Assembly (NCBI GenBank): GCA_963729115.1
Contig: CAVSMR010000003.1
Location: 1,356,809-1,420,808 of the forward strand
Length of the DNA: 64,000 nt
Direction: 5' to 3'
Origin: Actinophytocola sp963729115
GTDB lineage: Bacteria; Actinomycetota; Actinomycetes; Mycobacteriales; Pseudonocardiaceae
Shown here: positions 25,998 to 35,197 of the stretch, in pieces
Position numbering within the stretch: position 1 is the first letter of the stretch
Layout of the letters: every line of letters starts with the position of its first letter
Program-made: the position numbers and the translations under genes
Notes under the pieces: model-generated
Told to the model about the DNA's origin: nothing
The model's input: the letters and a program-made list of their open reading frames with translations, nothing else
Database searches by the model: none

Positions 25998-26839
25998 GCG
26001 ACGACCTGGATCCGGCCGACGTGCGGCGGGTCGTCGAGACCGCGCTCGCGGAGGACCTGCGCTACGGCCCGGACGCCACCACCGCGGCCACGGTGCCCGC
26101 CGACGCCGTCGCGGTGGCCGAGCTGACACCGCGCGCGCCCGGCACGCTCGCCGGCGTGCCCGTGGCGCTGCGGGTGTTCGGCTCGGTGCTCGACTCGTAC
26201 GAGGTGCTCGCCGAGCGCAAGGACGGCGAGCGGCTGGCGCCGGGAGAGCCCGCGCTGGTGCTGCGCGGCGGGGTCCGCGGGCTGCTGACCGCCGAGCGGA
26301 CCGCGCTGAACCTGCTGTGCCACCTGTCCGGCGTGGCGACCGCGACGTCCGCGTGGGTCGACGCGATCGCGGGCACGGGTGCGGTGGTGCGCGACTCCCG
26401 CAAGACGCTGCCCGGCCTGCGGCTGCTCGAGAAGTACGCCGTCCGCTGCGGGGGCGGGGAGAACCACCGCCTCGGCCTGGGGGACGCCGTGCTGATCAAG
26501 GACAACCACGTGCACGCCGCCGGCTCGGTCACCGCCGCGCTGCGGGCCGCCCGCGCGCACGCGCCGGACCTGCCGTGCGAGGTCGAGGTCGACACGCTCG
26601 ACCAGCTCGACGAGGCGCTCGCGGAGGGCGCGGAGCTGGTGCTGCTGGACAACTTCACCCCGGCCGGGTGCGCCGAGGCGGTGCGTCGCGCGTCCGGCAC
26701 ACCGGCCCGGCTGGAGGTCTCCGGCGGCCTGCGGCTCGCCGACGCCCGCGCGTACGCGGAGACCGGCGTGCACTACCTCGCGGTCGGCGCGCTGACCCAC
26801 TCCGCGCCGGCGTTGGACCTGGGCATGGACCTGCGCTGA
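25994..26839 (+). CDS. nadC: Nicotinate-nucleotide pyrophosphorylase (carboxylating)
   Basis: A 281-residue type II phosphoribosyltransferase that converts quinolinate and PRPP to nicotinate mononucleotide. Conserved blocks are AERTALNLLCHLSGVAT, DSRKTLPGLRLLEKYAVRCGGGENHRLGLGDAVLIKDNH and the late VSGGLRLADARAYAETGVHYLAVGALTHSAPALDLGMDL. It overlaps nadB by four bases (ATGA). It completes the de novo NAD branch from aspartate and is the last gene of the NrtR-controlled operon. A convergent TetR gene ends seven bases beyond. Confidence 0.96.
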   Translation: MSDDLDPADVRRVVETALAEDLRYGPDATTAATVPADAVAVAELTPRAPGTLAGVPVALRVFGSVLDSYEVLAERKDGERLAPGEPALVLRGGVRGLLTAERTALNLLCHLSGVATATSAWVDAIAGTGAVVRDSRKTLPGLRLLEKYAVRCGGGENHRLGLGDAVLIKDNHVHAAGSVTAALRAARAHAPDLPCEVEVDTLDQLDEALAEGAELVLLDNFTPAGCAEAVRRASGTPARLEVSGGLRLADARAYAETGVHYLAVGALTHSAPALDLGMDLR

Positions 26840-26846
26840 GCGGCGC

Positions 26847-27419
26847 TCACTCGGAGATCGCGCGCAGGTCGGCCAGGCCGGTGAGCAGGTGCTCGCCGGC
26901 CGGGGTGGACGCGGGGTCGAGCAGCCACTGCATCGACAACCCGTCGCACACGGCCATCACCCAGCTGGCGACCGCCGTGCAGCGCGGGTCGGTCGCGGAG
27001 GTGTCCAGCGCGGCGGCCACCAGCCCGGCCACCCGCGCGCGCGTGCTCCGGTACATGCCGGCCAGCTGCTCCCGCAGCTGCGGGTCGCGGTCGGCCTGGG
27101 CGAGGGCCTCCACGAACGACACCAGCAGCGCGCGGCGGCCGGTCAGCGAGTCGAGCAGCGCCGCCCACGCCAGGTGGGCCCGCTCGATCGGTGACGCGTC
27201 CGGGTCGGCCATCGCCGCGGTCGTCAGCTGGGTGGTCCACTCCTCGAACACCACCCCGAGCGCGGCGTTGAGCAGGCCCGCCTTCGAGCCGAAGTGGTAG
27301 CCGATCGACGCGAGGTTCGTGCCCGAGGCGGCGACCAGGTCGCGCGTGGTGATGTGCGCGTAACCCTTGTCCTCCAACAACTGCCGCGCCGCGGCGAGCA
27401 ACTGTTCGCGATGGCTCAC
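26847..27419 (-). CDS. TetR/AcrR family transcriptional regulator
   Basis: A 190-residue TetR-family regulator. The helix-turn-helix region is LLAAARQLLEDKGYAHITTRDLVAASGTNLASIGYHFGSKAGLLNAAL (residues ~6-53). The C-terminal domain is helical and of unknown ligand. It is divergent from a cytochrome P450 gene, with 49 bases between start codons and a perfect 14-base palindrome in the gap. It is therefore most likely the repressor of itself and the P450, a common arrangement for inducible actinomycete P450s. Confidence 0.88.
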   Translation of the reverse strand: MSHREQLLAAARQLLEDKGYAHITTRDLVAASGTNLASIGYHFGSKAGLLNAALGVVFEEWTTQLTTAAMADPDASPIERAHLAWAALLDSLTGRRALLVSFVEALAQADRDPQLREQLAGMYRSTRARVAGLVAAALDTSATDPRCTAVASWVMAVCDGLSMQWLLDPASTPAGEHLLTGLADLRAISE

Positions 27420-27446
27420 GCGCCGACGTTACCTTGTGCGGGCATC

Positions 27447-27460
27447 TATACGCGCGTATA
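27447..27460. promoter_or_regulatory. TetR operator, perfect palindrome TATACGCGCGTATA
   Basis: A perfect 14-base palindrome between the divergent TetR and P450 genes, ending eight bases before the P450 ATG. It is the only extended AT-containing dyad in the gap and the obvious operator. Confidence 0.7.
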
Positions 27461-27468
27461 AACGGGGC

Positions 27469-28773
27469 ATGGCGACCCTCGCGGCCAGCGCGTCGACGTT
27501 CCCGCCGGGCCCGAGGCTGCCACCGCTCGTGCAGACGGTCCTGTTCCTCGTCGCGCGCCGCCAGCTGCACCGGCACCTGCGCAACCGCTACGGCGAGACG
27601 TTCTCCACGCGCATCGCGGGCGACCGGCTCGTCGTCACGCTGACCCGGCCCGAGCACATCCGCGAGGTGTTCGCCGGCTCCCCGACGATCTTCCACGCCG
27701 GCGAGGGCAACGCGATCCTGCGGCCGGTGATGGGCGAGCACTCGCTGCTGATCACCGACGAGGACGAGCACCTGCGTGCCCGCAAGCTCCTCATGCCGGT
27801 CTTCAACGGCGCGGCGCTGCGCGGCTACGGCGACCTGATGGCCTCGCTCGCCACCGCCGACGCCACGCGCTGGCCGACCGGGCGGGCGTTCCCCACGCAT
27901 CCGCGGATGAACGCGGTCACGCTGGAGATCATCCTGCGCGTCGTGTTCGGCATGGGCGAGGGCCCGCGGCTGGCCGAGCTGCGCCCGCGGCTGCGCCGGA
28001 TCTCCGACATCGGCCCGCTGACCGTGCTCGGCTGGAGCTACCCGAACCTGCGGCGGGTCGGCCGGTGGAAGGCGAACTTCGAGAACCTGCACCGGATCAA
28101 CGAGCTGCTGTACGCCGAGATCGCGGACCGCAAGCAGGCCGGCGACCTCGCCGACCGCGACGACGTGCTGTCCCGGCTCCTGACCGCGGGCGGCGGCGAG
28201 CTGTCCGACCAGGAGCTGCGCGACCAGATGATCACGCTGCTGCTGGCCGGCCACGAGACGACGGCGACCGCGCTGGCCTGGTCGTTCCACGAGCTCGCCC
28301 GGCGCCCGGACATCCAGCGTCGCGCCCAGCAGGCCGCCGACGACGGCGACGAGGACTACCTGCAGGCGGTGGCGAAGGAGGCCATGCGCAAGCGCCCGGT
28401 GATCCAGAACGTGGCCCGCATGCTGACCGAACCGACGGCGATCGCGGGGTACCGCCTGCCGGCCGGCACGATCGTCGGCCCGAGCATCTCGCTGGTGCAC
28501 AGCGACGCCCGGCTGCACGACGACCCGCAGGACTTCCGCCCGGACCGGTTCGTGGGCAAGCAACCCGAGGCCGGCACGTGGATCCCCTTCGGCGGCGGGG
28601 TGCGGCGCTGCATCGGCGCGGGCTTCTCCCTGCAGGAGGCGGCCGCGGTCCTGCGCGCGGTCCTGACCCGCTACGACCTGCGCCCGGACCGCGCGAAGCC
28701 GGAGTTCCCCAAGCCCCGCAACATCACCCTGACCCCCGCCCGCGGCGGCCGCGTCATCGCGACCCCGCGCTAG
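27469..28773 (+). CDS. Cytochrome P450
   Basis: A 434-residue bacterial P450 monooxygenase. The I-helix oxygen-binding motif is LLAGHETTATAL (~258-269), the K-helix ExxR is KEAMRKRP (Glu304, Arg307), and the heme loop is WIPFGGGVRRCIGAGF with Cys381 as the iron ligand. The sequence opens with a proline-rich FPPGPRLPPL hinge, which is more like the fatty-acid/CYP102-CYP110 type than CYP105. No ferredoxin or reductase gene is adjacent. ATG 27469 follows the operator palindrome. It shares its stop codon region (CTAG) with the convergent hydrolase gene. Substrate is unknown. Confidence 0.93.
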   Translation: MATLAASASTFPPGPRLPPLVQTVLFLVARRQLHRHLRNRYGETFSTRIAGDRLVVTLTRPEHIREVFAGSPTIFHAGEGNAILRPVMGEHSLLITDEDEHLRARKLLMPVFNGAALRGYGDLMASLATADATRWPTGRAFPTHPRMNAVTLEIILRVVFGMGEGPRLAELRPRLRRISDIGPLTVLGWSYPNLRRVGRWKANFENLHRINELLYAEIADRKQAGDLADRDDVLSRLLTAGGGELSDQELRDQMITLLLAGHETTATALAWSFHELARRPDIQRRAQQAADDGDEDYLQAVAKEAMRKRPVIQNVARMLTEPTAIAGYRLPAGTIVGPSISLVHSDARLHDDPQDFRPDRFVGKQPEAGTWIPFGGGVRRCIGAGFSLQEAAAVLRAVLTRYDLRPDRAKPEFPKPRNITLTPARGGRVIATPR

Positions 28774-29561
28774 AGGCGGCGGTTGGCCAGCACCGGAATC
28801 GACTCGCGGGTCTTGTCCACCTCGGCCACGTCCAGCTCCACCACGAGCACGTCCGGGCCCGCGCCCAGCTGCGCCACCACCGCACCGGACGGGGACGCCA
28901 CCGTGCTGTAGCCGATGCCCGTCGGCGCCTTCGGGTGTGCCTCGATGCCCGACGCGGCCGGGTCCGCCTGCCCGCAGGCCACCAGCCACGACGTCGAGTC
29001 CAGCGCCCGCGCGCGCACCAGCAGCTCCCACTGCGCCCGCTTGCCCGGCCCCGCGCCCCACGACGCGCCCATCAGCATCACCGTCGCGCCGCGGTCCGCG
29101 AGCCGGGTGAACAGCTCCGGGAACCGCACGTCGTAGCAGGTCGCGAGCCCCAGCGTGACGTCGTCGACGGATACCAGCGCGAGGTCCGACCCGGGCGCCA
29201 CGGTCTTGGACTCGGCGAACCCGAACGCGTCGAACAGGTGGATCTTGTCGTAGCCCAGGTGCTGCCCCTTGCCGGTGGCCAGCAGCGTGTTGAACACCCG
29301 CCCGTCCGCTGCCGGCGTGAACATCCCGGCCACCACGAGCACGCCGTACTCGGCCGCGATCGCCGCGACGGCGGTCGCCCAGGGGCCGTCGACCGGTTCG
29401 GCGAGCGGCGACAGCGACGTGCCGAAGCACGCCATCGTCGCCTCCGGGAACACGGTGACCGACGCGCCCCCGGCGGCCGCCCGCGCCACCGCGTCGCGCA
29501 CCAGCGCGAGGTTGTCGGACGGCACGGCCGTCGACGTGATCTGGCACAGCCCAACCCGCAC
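28770..29561 (-). CDS. Carbon-nitrogen hydrolase (nitrilase superfamily)
   Basis: A 263-residue amidase-type hydrolase with the complete triad: Glu40 in VFPEATMACFG, Lys106 in YDKIHLFDAFG and Cys142 in ATCYDVRFPELF. The family cleaves C-N bonds of amides, and members of this size resemble omega-amidase or deaminated-glutathione amidase; the exact substrate cannot be read from the sequence. Its start faces the downstream oligopeptide-binding lipoprotein gene across 72 bases. The last four bases (CTAG) are shared with the convergent P450 stop. Confidence 0.88.
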   Translation of the reverse strand: MRVGLCQITSTAVPSDNLALVRDAVARAAAGGASVTVFPEATMACFGTSLSPLAEPVDGPWATAVAAIAAEYGVLVVAGMFTPAADGRVFNTLLATGKGQHLGYDKIHLFDAFGFAESKTVAPGSDLALVSVDDVTLGLATCYDVRFPELFTRLADRGATVMLMGASWGAGPGKRAQWELLVRARALDSTSWLVACGQADPAASGIEAHPKAPTGIGYSTVASPSGAVVAQLGAGPDVLVVELDVAEVDKTRESIPVLANRRL

Positions 29562-29633
29562 GGCGGCCTCCCTGCCCGGCTAATCACTGATCCACCTACG
29601 CGAGGATATGTCGCCCGGCTAGGGTCGGGCCTC

Positions 29634-31175
29634 GTGCCCACCACGTGTCGCCGCCACCTCGTGCCGGTGCTGCTCGCCGCCATGCTGGTGGGCGGATGCA
29701 CCGGTGACCCGGTACCCCCGGCGTCCGGTGACCCGGACGGCACCTCGCTCGTGATCGCGGTCGCCGAGGAGCCGGCCGAGCTGAACCCGCTCGCCGGCTA
29801 CGCGCCGAACGGCGCGGCGAAGATCTACGAGGGACTGGTCGAGCACGACGCGGACGCCTCGCTGCGCCCCGCGCTCGCCGCCGAGCTGCCGCAGCCCTCG
29901 CCCGACGGTCGCACGTGGACGGTCAAGCTCCGCCCGGGCGTCACGTTCACCGACGGCACGCCGTTCGAGGCCGCGGACGTCGTCGCCACCTACCGGGCGA
30001 TGCTCAGTCCCGCCCGGCGATCGCCCGTGCGCCAACGGTTCTCGATGCTCAAGGCCGTCGCCGCGGTCGACCAGGCGACGGTCGAGTTCACGCTCACCGC
30101 GCCGTACGCGCCGTTCCCCGACCTGCTCGTGCTGGGCATCCTGCCGAGCGAGTCGCTGGCCGGCACCGGTGAGCCCGAGCCGGTCGGCACCGGTCCCTAC
30201 CGGCTTGCGGACTGGCGGCACGGCACGCGGATGGAGCTCGCGGCGAACAAGGACTACTGGGACGGCGCGCCGGCGATCAAGAAGGTCACGGTCGAGTTCA
30301 TCCCGGACGACGACACCCGCGCGGCGCGGCTGCGCGAGGGCAAGCTCGACGGCGTCGCGCTGCCGCCCGCGCAGGCCGCGAAGTTCGACAACGCCGACGG
30401 GCTGCGCGTGGTCTCGCACAGCGCCGCCGACGTGCGCGCGGTCGTGCTGCCCGCCGACAGCCCGGTGACCGGCGACCCGGCCGTGCGGGTCGCGCTCAAC
30501 CACGCGATGAACCGCGAGCAGATGGTCACCGACGTGCTGGCGGGCCAGGGCTCGGTGGCCTACACGCCGATGCCGGAGGTCCTCGCGGAGTTCGTCGAGC
30601 CGGACGCGGCCTTCGACTACGACATCACCCGCGCGCTCGACCAGCTCGACACGAGCGGCTGGGCCACCGGTGCGGACGGCATCCGGGCGAAGGGCAAGAC
30701 CGCCGCCCGGTTCACCTTGCGCTACCCGGCCGCCGACACGCTCTCCGCCGGTCTGGCGGAGGCGTTCGCGACCGACGCGCGCTCGGTCGGCGTCCAGGTC
30801 GACCTGGAGCCGGTGTCCGCCGGCGCGCTGACCGGGGCAGCGGTCGTCGGCTTCGGCGACCCGTTCGACCCGGACCTCGCGCTGTACCCGCTGCTGCGGT
30901 CGGGCAAGGGCGCGCTCGGCGGCTACGTCAACGACACGGTCGACGCGGCGCTCGACGACGGCCGCTCGGCGACCGACCCCGCGCAGCGGACGACCGCGTA
31001 CTACCGGCTGCAGCGGGCGTTCGTCAGCGCGCCGGGCCTGGTGGTGCTCGCCGAACCGAACCACACCTACGTCATGCGGGAGAGCTGGGACGGCTACGAG
31101 CCGGTGGTCGACGCGACCGGGCCGAGCATGAGCTGGGGCGCGTGGTGGAACCTCGAGAAGTGGACGCCGCGGTGA
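29634..31175 (+). CDS. Oligopeptide-type ABC substrate-binding lipoprotein (family 5)
   Basis: A 513-residue SBP_bac_5 protein. The leader ends in LVGGC with Cys22 as the lipid-modified residue. The body shows the family's AVAEEPAELNPLAGYAPNGAAKIYEGLVEHD opening, YRLADWRHGTRMELAANKDYWDGAPAIKKVTVEFIPDD and a PMPEV/FDYDITRA middle. Such proteins deliver peptides, nickel or sugars to an ABC importer, but no permease or ATPase genes are adjacent, so it is an orphan component. GTG 29634 lies eight bases behind a TAGGGT -10 box. It overlaps the next gene by four bases. Confidence 0.88.
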   Translation: MPTTCRRHLVPVLLAAMLVGGCTGDPVPPASGDPDGTSLVIAVAEEPAELNPLAGYAPNGAAKIYEGLVEHDADASLRPALAAELPQPSPDGRTWTVKLRPGVTFTDGTPFEAADVVATYRAMLSPARRSPVRQRFSMLKAVAAVDQATVEFTLTAPYAPFPDLLVLGILPSESLAGTGEPEPVGTGPYRLADWRHGTRMELAANKDYWDGAPAIKKVTVEFIPDDDTRAARLREGKLDGVALPPAQAAKFDNADGLRVVSHSAADVRAVVLPADSPVTGDPAVRVALNHAMNREQMVTDVLAGQGSVAYTPMPEVLAEFVEPDAAFDYDITRALDQLDTSGWATGADGIRAKGKTAARFTLRYPAADTLSAGLAEAFATDARSVGVQVDLEPVSAGALTGAAVVGFGDPFDPDLALYPLLRSGKGALGGYVNDTVDAALDDGRSATDPAQRTTAYYRLQRAFVSAPGLVVLAEPNHTYVMRESWDGYEPVVDATGPSMSWGAWWNLEKWTPR

Positions 31176-32380
31176 TCGACCTGGCCGCGGTGCGCGCGGA
31201 CACGCCCGGCTGCCACCGCGGCGTGTTCCTCGACAGCGCGGGCTCGTCGCTGCCACCCGTGCAGGTGCTCGACGAGGTGATCGGCCACCTGCGCCGCGAG
31301 GCGGAGGTCGGCGGCTACCGGGCGTTCGACGAGCGGCTGGCCGACCTCGAGGCGGGCTACGGCCTGGTGGCGTCTCTGCTCGGGTGCGAGCCGGACGAGG
31401 TGGCGTTCACCGACAGCGCGACGCGCTCCTGGCTGGCGGCGTTCGACGCGGTACCGCTGGCGGCGGGTGACCGCGTGCTGGTGACCGAGGTGGAGTACGC
31501 GGGCAACGCGATCCCGATCCTGCGCCGGGCGACCGAGGCCGGCGTGACCGTCTCGCCGATCCCGTCCACGCCGTCGGGCGCGGTCGACGTGGCCGCGTTG
31601 CGCGCGATGCTGGACGAGCGCGTGCGGCTGGTGTCGCTCGTCCACGTGCCGACGAACAGCGGCCTGGTGAACCCCGTGGCACCGGTCGTCGAGGCGGCGC
31701 ACGAGGTGGGCGCGCTGGTGCTGCTGGACGCGTGCCAGTCGGTCGGCCAGGTGCCGATCGACGTGGCGGCGCTCGGGGTCGACATCGTGTCCGGCACCGG
31801 GCGCAAGTGGCTGCGCGGACCGCGGGGGAGCGGGTTGCTGGTGGTGCGCCGCGCGGTGCTGCCCCGGTTGCGGCCGCGTCAGGTGGACCTGCGGTCGGGC
31901 ACCTGGTCCTCGCCGGAGGAGTTCGAGCTGCGGCCGGACGCGCGGGTGTTCGAGCTGTGGGAGTCGAGCGTGGCGGACCGGCTGGGCCTGCTGGCGGCCG
32001 TGCGGTACGCGCTGTCGCTGGGCATCGCCGAGATCGCCGCCGCGGTGCGTGCGCGGGCGGAGTACCTGCGGGCCGGGTTGTCCTCGGTGCCGGGCGTGCG
32101 GGTGCACGACCTGGGCCCGGAACGCTGCGGCATCGTGAGCTTCACGGTGGACGGCCGGTCGCCGGCGGCGGTCCAGGCCCAGCTGGCCACGCACGGCGTG
32201 ACGGTCTCGACCACGGGCGTGACGTCCACCCAGTACGACATGACGCGCCGCGCGCTGCCGGAGGTGGTCCGCGCGTCCCCGCACTACTTCGTCACCGAGA
32301 CCCAGCTCGACGAAGCGGTGGCGGCGTTGCGGTCGTGGACCGGTCCTGGACAGGCGAACGGCGCCTCCACCCGCACGTGA
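31172..32380 (+). CDS. Class V PLP-dependent aminotransferase family enzyme
   Basis: About 402 residues of the class V aminotransferase/cysteine desulfurase fold. The PLP Lys is Lys212 in SGTGRKWLRGPRGSG, with Asp186 in LLLDACQSVGQ contacting the cofactor ring. EVEYAGNAIPILRRA and HVPTNSGLVNPV are family blocks. It lacks the catalytic Cys loop of IscS-type desulfurases, so lyase or aminotransferase activity is as likely; distant resemblance to EgtE-type lyases is possible. The GTG at 31172 overlaps the lipoprotein stop; GTG 31160 is an alternative. Its stop codon lies inside a strong terminator hairpin. Confidence 0.8.
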   Translation: MIDLAAVRADTPGCHRGVFLDSAGSSLPPVQVLDEVIGHLRREAEVGGYRAFDERLADLEAGYGLVASLLGCEPDEVAFTDSATRSWLAAFDAVPLAAGDRVLVTEVEYAGNAIPILRRATEAGVTVSPIPSTPSGAVDVAALRAMLDERVRLVSLVHVPTNSGLVNPVAPVVEAAHEVGALVLLDACQSVGQVPIDVAALGVDIVSGTGRKWLRGPRGSGLLVVRRAVLPRLRPRQVDLRSGTWSSPEEFELRPDARVFELWESSVADRLGLLAAVRYALSLGIAEIAAAVRARAEYLRAGLSSVPGVRVHDLGPERCGIVSFTVDGRSPAAVQAQLATHGVTVSTTGVTSTQYDMTRRALPEVVRASPHYFVTETQLDEAVAALRSWTGPGQANGASTRT

Positions 32381-32392
32381 AGGCGCCGTTCG
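32355..32392. terminator. Bidirectional terminator hairpin
   Basis: Arms 32355-32370 and 32377-32392 pair at 15 of 16 positions around a 6-base loop. The aminotransferase stop codon lies in the right arm and the convergent peptidase ends 15 bases beyond, so one hairpin can serve both strands. Confidence 0.75.
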
Positions 32393-32407
32393 TGTCGTGC
32401 CGCGGGA

Positions 32408-33688
32408 TCAGGCGGCGTTGTTGAGCAGGATGTCGACGGCCGCGTCGTTGCGGGTCGTCTGCGGGGCGATGTCCTCGTCGGGCGGGTAGAAGCCGTCGAT
32501 GCCACCGTCGGACGGGTACATCTCGAAGCAGTAGCTCAGGATCTTGTGCTGACCCCACGCCCAGTCGTTGATGTCACCATCGGTGATGTACAGGCCGCTC
32601 GACTGCTCCGGCGTGTACTGGTTCGTCGCGGCCATCTGCTCGCCGACGTCCTGGAAGTGGTCGTACTCCTCCTGGGTCATCCCCTCGGTCACCGTGTCGT
32701 TCGTGTGCCCGAACGGCCACAGCACGAGCTCGGAGAACGTGTGGAAGTCGATGTGCGCCTTGAACTGGCGCCCGTCGATGAACGCCTGCATCTGGGCCAC
32801 CTCGGGCGCCGACGCCGGCGCCGTGCCGCGGTAGGTCTCGCCGGACGGGTTGTCGTCCGAACCGCCGCAGCAGCCCCACTTGTACGAGAAGTTCCGGTTG
32901 ATGTCGGTGCCGACGGAACCGTCGTCGTTCGGCTGCCGGTTCTTGCGCCAGCCCTGGTACTCGCCGCCGGAGATGTCGAACTCCGAGCCGTCCGGGTTCT
33001 GGCTCGGCACCACGAAGATCTCTTTGTTGTCGACCATGTTCGTGACGTTCTGGTCGGTGCCGTAGCCGTCGGTGAACCGCTGGATGATGTGCAGGCACAT
33101 CTCCGTGGTCAGGTGCTCGCGGGCGTGCATGTTGCAGGTGAACAGGACCTCGGGCTCGTCCTCGTCCGTCGCCGCGTTGTCGCTGATCTTGAGCATCGGG
33201 ATGTCCCGGCCCTCGAACGACTGGCCGATGCTGCCCAGCTGCGTGATCGCGGCGTGGTCGGTCGACGCCTGCGTCACCTCGGCGGTCATCTCGTCGTAGG
33301 TGTGGAAGCCCTCGTCACCCGACGGGAACTCGGCGACCGACGCGTCCTTCGTGGACGGTCCGCCGCTGCGCTTCTCGAGCAGCTTGTCGACGTCGCCGGT
33401 GAGCTTGAGCGAGTAGCCCTGCGCGGTCAGCTGCTTGGCCTGCTCCGGGCTGGCGATGAGCTCCATCGGGCCGCCCTGGTGGCCCTCCTGGAGCACGTCC
33501 ACGCCCGAGTTGATGACCTGGGTGCGCGTCTTGATGTCGTCCGCGCCAGTCAGCGTGTAGAGGCCCCGGTCCGGGGCGGCCGGGGCGGCGGTGGGCTCCT
33601 GCGCGCCGGCCGTCCAGGCCGTACCCACCAGCAGGGCAGCGGCCGCGGTGGCCGCTAACAGGCCTACCGCGCGACGTTTGGTGAACAT
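32408..33688 (-). CDS. Secreted M14 zinc carboxypeptidase
   Basis: A 426-residue exported metallopeptidase. The signal peptide runs through VGLLAATAAAALLVGTAWTAGA. Zinc ligands are His188 and Glu191 (NMHAREHLTTEM) and His316 (HIDFHTFSE); the catalytic Glu is Glu389 (YCFEMYP). Residues ~40-150 form a propeptide or N-terminal domain. The DINRNFSYKWGCCGGSDDNPSGETYRG block is typical of the carboxypeptidase T-like branch in actinomycetes. ATG 33688 is preferred because GGAGGGG lies at the correct spacing. It should trim C-terminal residues from peptides outside the cell. Confidence 0.92.
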   Translation of the reverse strand: MFTKRRAVGLLAATAAAALLVGTAWTAGAQEPTAAPAAPDRGLYTLTGADDIKTRTQVINSGVDVLQEGHQGGPMELIASPEQAKQLTAQGYSLKLTGDVDKLLEKRSGGPSTKDASVAEFPSGDEGFHTYDEMTAEVTQASTDHAAITQLGSIGQSFEGRDIPMLKISDNAATDEDEPEVLFTCNMHAREHLTTEMCLHIIQRFTDGYGTDQNVTNMVDNKEIFVVPSQNPDGSEFDISGGEYQGWRKNRQPNDDGSVGTDINRNFSYKWGCCGGSDDNPSGETYRGTAPASAPEVAQMQAFIDGRQFKAHIDFHTFSELVLWPFGHTNDTVTEGMTQEEYDHFQDVGEQMAATNQYTPEQSSGLYITDGDINDWAWGQHKILSYCFEMYPSDGGIDGFYPPDEDIAPQTTRNDAAVDILLNNAA

Positions 33689-33874
33689 TTCCCCTCCGAA
33701 CAAGGTGCGAGAGTGATCGTTCGAGCCTGCTCGGCGTGTTCGACCGACGACAACCCGTCATTGGTCGGGCAGTCCCGCGGGGCGGAGGATCCCCAGACGA
33801 ACGTAGTGGGCCGTTCGGCCGCGCGGCCGCACCGCTTACCCTGGGTGTACCAGCCGAACGAGCAGAGGAACCCG
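33689..33874. other. Divergent promoter region, M14 peptidase / hisD
   Basis: A 186-base gap. On the plus strand, TACCCT at 33837-33842 is a plausible hisD -10 box, giving a leader of about 26 bases with an AGAGGA ribosome-binding sequence. I see no attenuator: there is no His-rich leader peptide and no paired terminator hairpins. Confidence 0.45.
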
Positions 33875-35197
33875 ATGCTGAGCCGCACCGACCTGCGTGG
33901 TCGTGTCCCGTCCCCGGCCGAGCTGCGCGACCTGCTCCCGCGCGCCGAGATGGACGTCGACTCGGTGCTGCATCGAGTCCGCCCGATCGTCGACGACGTG
34001 CGCACGCGCGGGGTCGACGCGGTGCTGGAGTACACGCGGCGCTTCGACGAGGTGGCGCCGGCGTCCGTGCGGGTGCCGGAGGAGGCCCTGAAGGAGGCGC
34101 TGGACAGCCTCGACCCGGCCGTGCGGGCCGCCCTCGAGGAGTCCATCAGGCGGGCGCGCGCCGTGCACGCCGACCAGCGCCGCCAGGACGTGACCACGCA
34201 GGTCGTGCCGGGCGGGACCGTGACCGAACGGTGGGTGCCGGTGCGCCGCGTCGGGCTGTACGCGCCCGGCGGGCTCGCGGTGTACCCGTCGAGCGTCGTG
34301 ATGAACGTCGTGCCCGCGCAGACCGCCGGTGTCGAGTCGCTCGTCGTCTGCTCGCCGCCGCAGGCCGCGTTCGGCGGCCGGCCGCACCCCACGGTCCTCG
34401 CCGCGGCCGCGCTGCTCGGCGTGACCGAGGTCTGGGCGGTCGGCGGGGCGCAGGCCGTGGCGCTGGCCGCGTACGGCGGCACCGACACCGACGGCACCGC
34501 GCTCGAACCGGTCGACATGGTCACCGGGCCCGGCAACATCTACCTGACCGCCGCGAAGCGGCTGCTGCGCGGGCTGATCGGCATCGACTCCGAGGCCGGC
34601 CCGACCGAGATCGCGATCCTCGCCGACGCCACGGCCGACCCGGTGCACGTGGCCGCCGACCTGATCAGCCAGGCCGAGCACGACACGCTGGCCGCGAGCG
34701 TGCTCGTCACCGACTCCGCCGACCTGGCCGACGCCGTGGACGCCGAGCTCGCCCGGCAGGTCACCGCCACGAAGCACACCGAGCGCATCGCGACCGCCCT
34801 GCGAGGCAGGCAGTCCGGCTGCGTGCTGGTGTCCACCGTGGACGATGGGCTCGCGGTGGTGGACGCCTACGCCGCCGAGCACCTGGAGATCCAGACCGCG
34901 GGCGCCGCCGCGGTCGCCGCCCGGGTGCGCGCCGCGGGGGCGATCTTCGTCGGCCCGCACAGCCCGGTGTCGCTCGGCGACTACTGCGCGGGCTCCAACC
35001 ACGTGCTGCCGACCGGTGGCTGCGCGCGGCACTCGTCGGGCCTGTCCGTGCAGACGTTCCTGCGCGGCATCCACGTGATCGACTACTCGCGGGAGGCGCT
35101 GGCCGCCGTCGCGCCGCAGGTCGTCGCGCTGGCCGACGCCGAGGACCTGCCCGCACACGGCCAGGCCGTAACCGCGAGGTTCGGGAGCGGGGCATGA
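33875..35197 (+). CDS. hisD: Histidinol dehydrogenase
   Basis: A 440-residue zinc enzyme that catalyses the last two oxidations to L-histidine. Diagnostic blocks are VPVRRVGLYAPGGLAVYPSSVVMN, VDMVTGPGNIYLTAAKRLL, DSEAGPTEIAILAD, and the zinc-site segment GDYCAGSNHVLPTGG. ATG 33875 follows AGAGGA at the right spacing. It is the first gene of the his cluster and overlaps hisC by four bases. hisG and hisE are not in the window. In mycobacteria the same hisD-hisC-hisB order is found. Confidence 0.96.
   Translation: MLSRTDLRGRVPSPAELRDLLPRAEMDVDSVLHRVRPIVDDVRTRGVDAVLEYTRRFDEVAPASVRVPEEALKEALDSLDPAVRAALEESIRRARAVHADQRRQDVTTQVVPGGTVTERWVPVRRVGLYAPGGLAVYPSSVVMNVVPAQTAGVESLVVCSPPQAAFGGRPHPTVLAAAALLGVTEVWAVGGAQAVALAAYGGTDTDGTALEPVDMVTGPGNIYLTAAKRLLRGLIGIDSEAGPTEIAILADATADPVHVAADLISQAEHDTLAASVLVTDSADLADAVDAELARQVTATKHTERIATALRGRQSGCVLVSTVDDGLAVVDAYAAEHLEIQTAGAAAVAARVRAAGAIFVGPHSPVSLGDYCAGSNHVLPTGGCARHSSGLSVQTFLRGIHVIDYSREALAAVAPQVVALADAEDLPAHGQAVTARFGSGA
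34831..34843 (+). repeat. Intragenic GTCC-N5-GGAC motif in hisD
   Basis: GTCCACCGTGGAC, codons TCC ACC GTG GAC (Ser-Thr-Val-Asp), same codon phase as the other copies. Confidence 0.4.
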
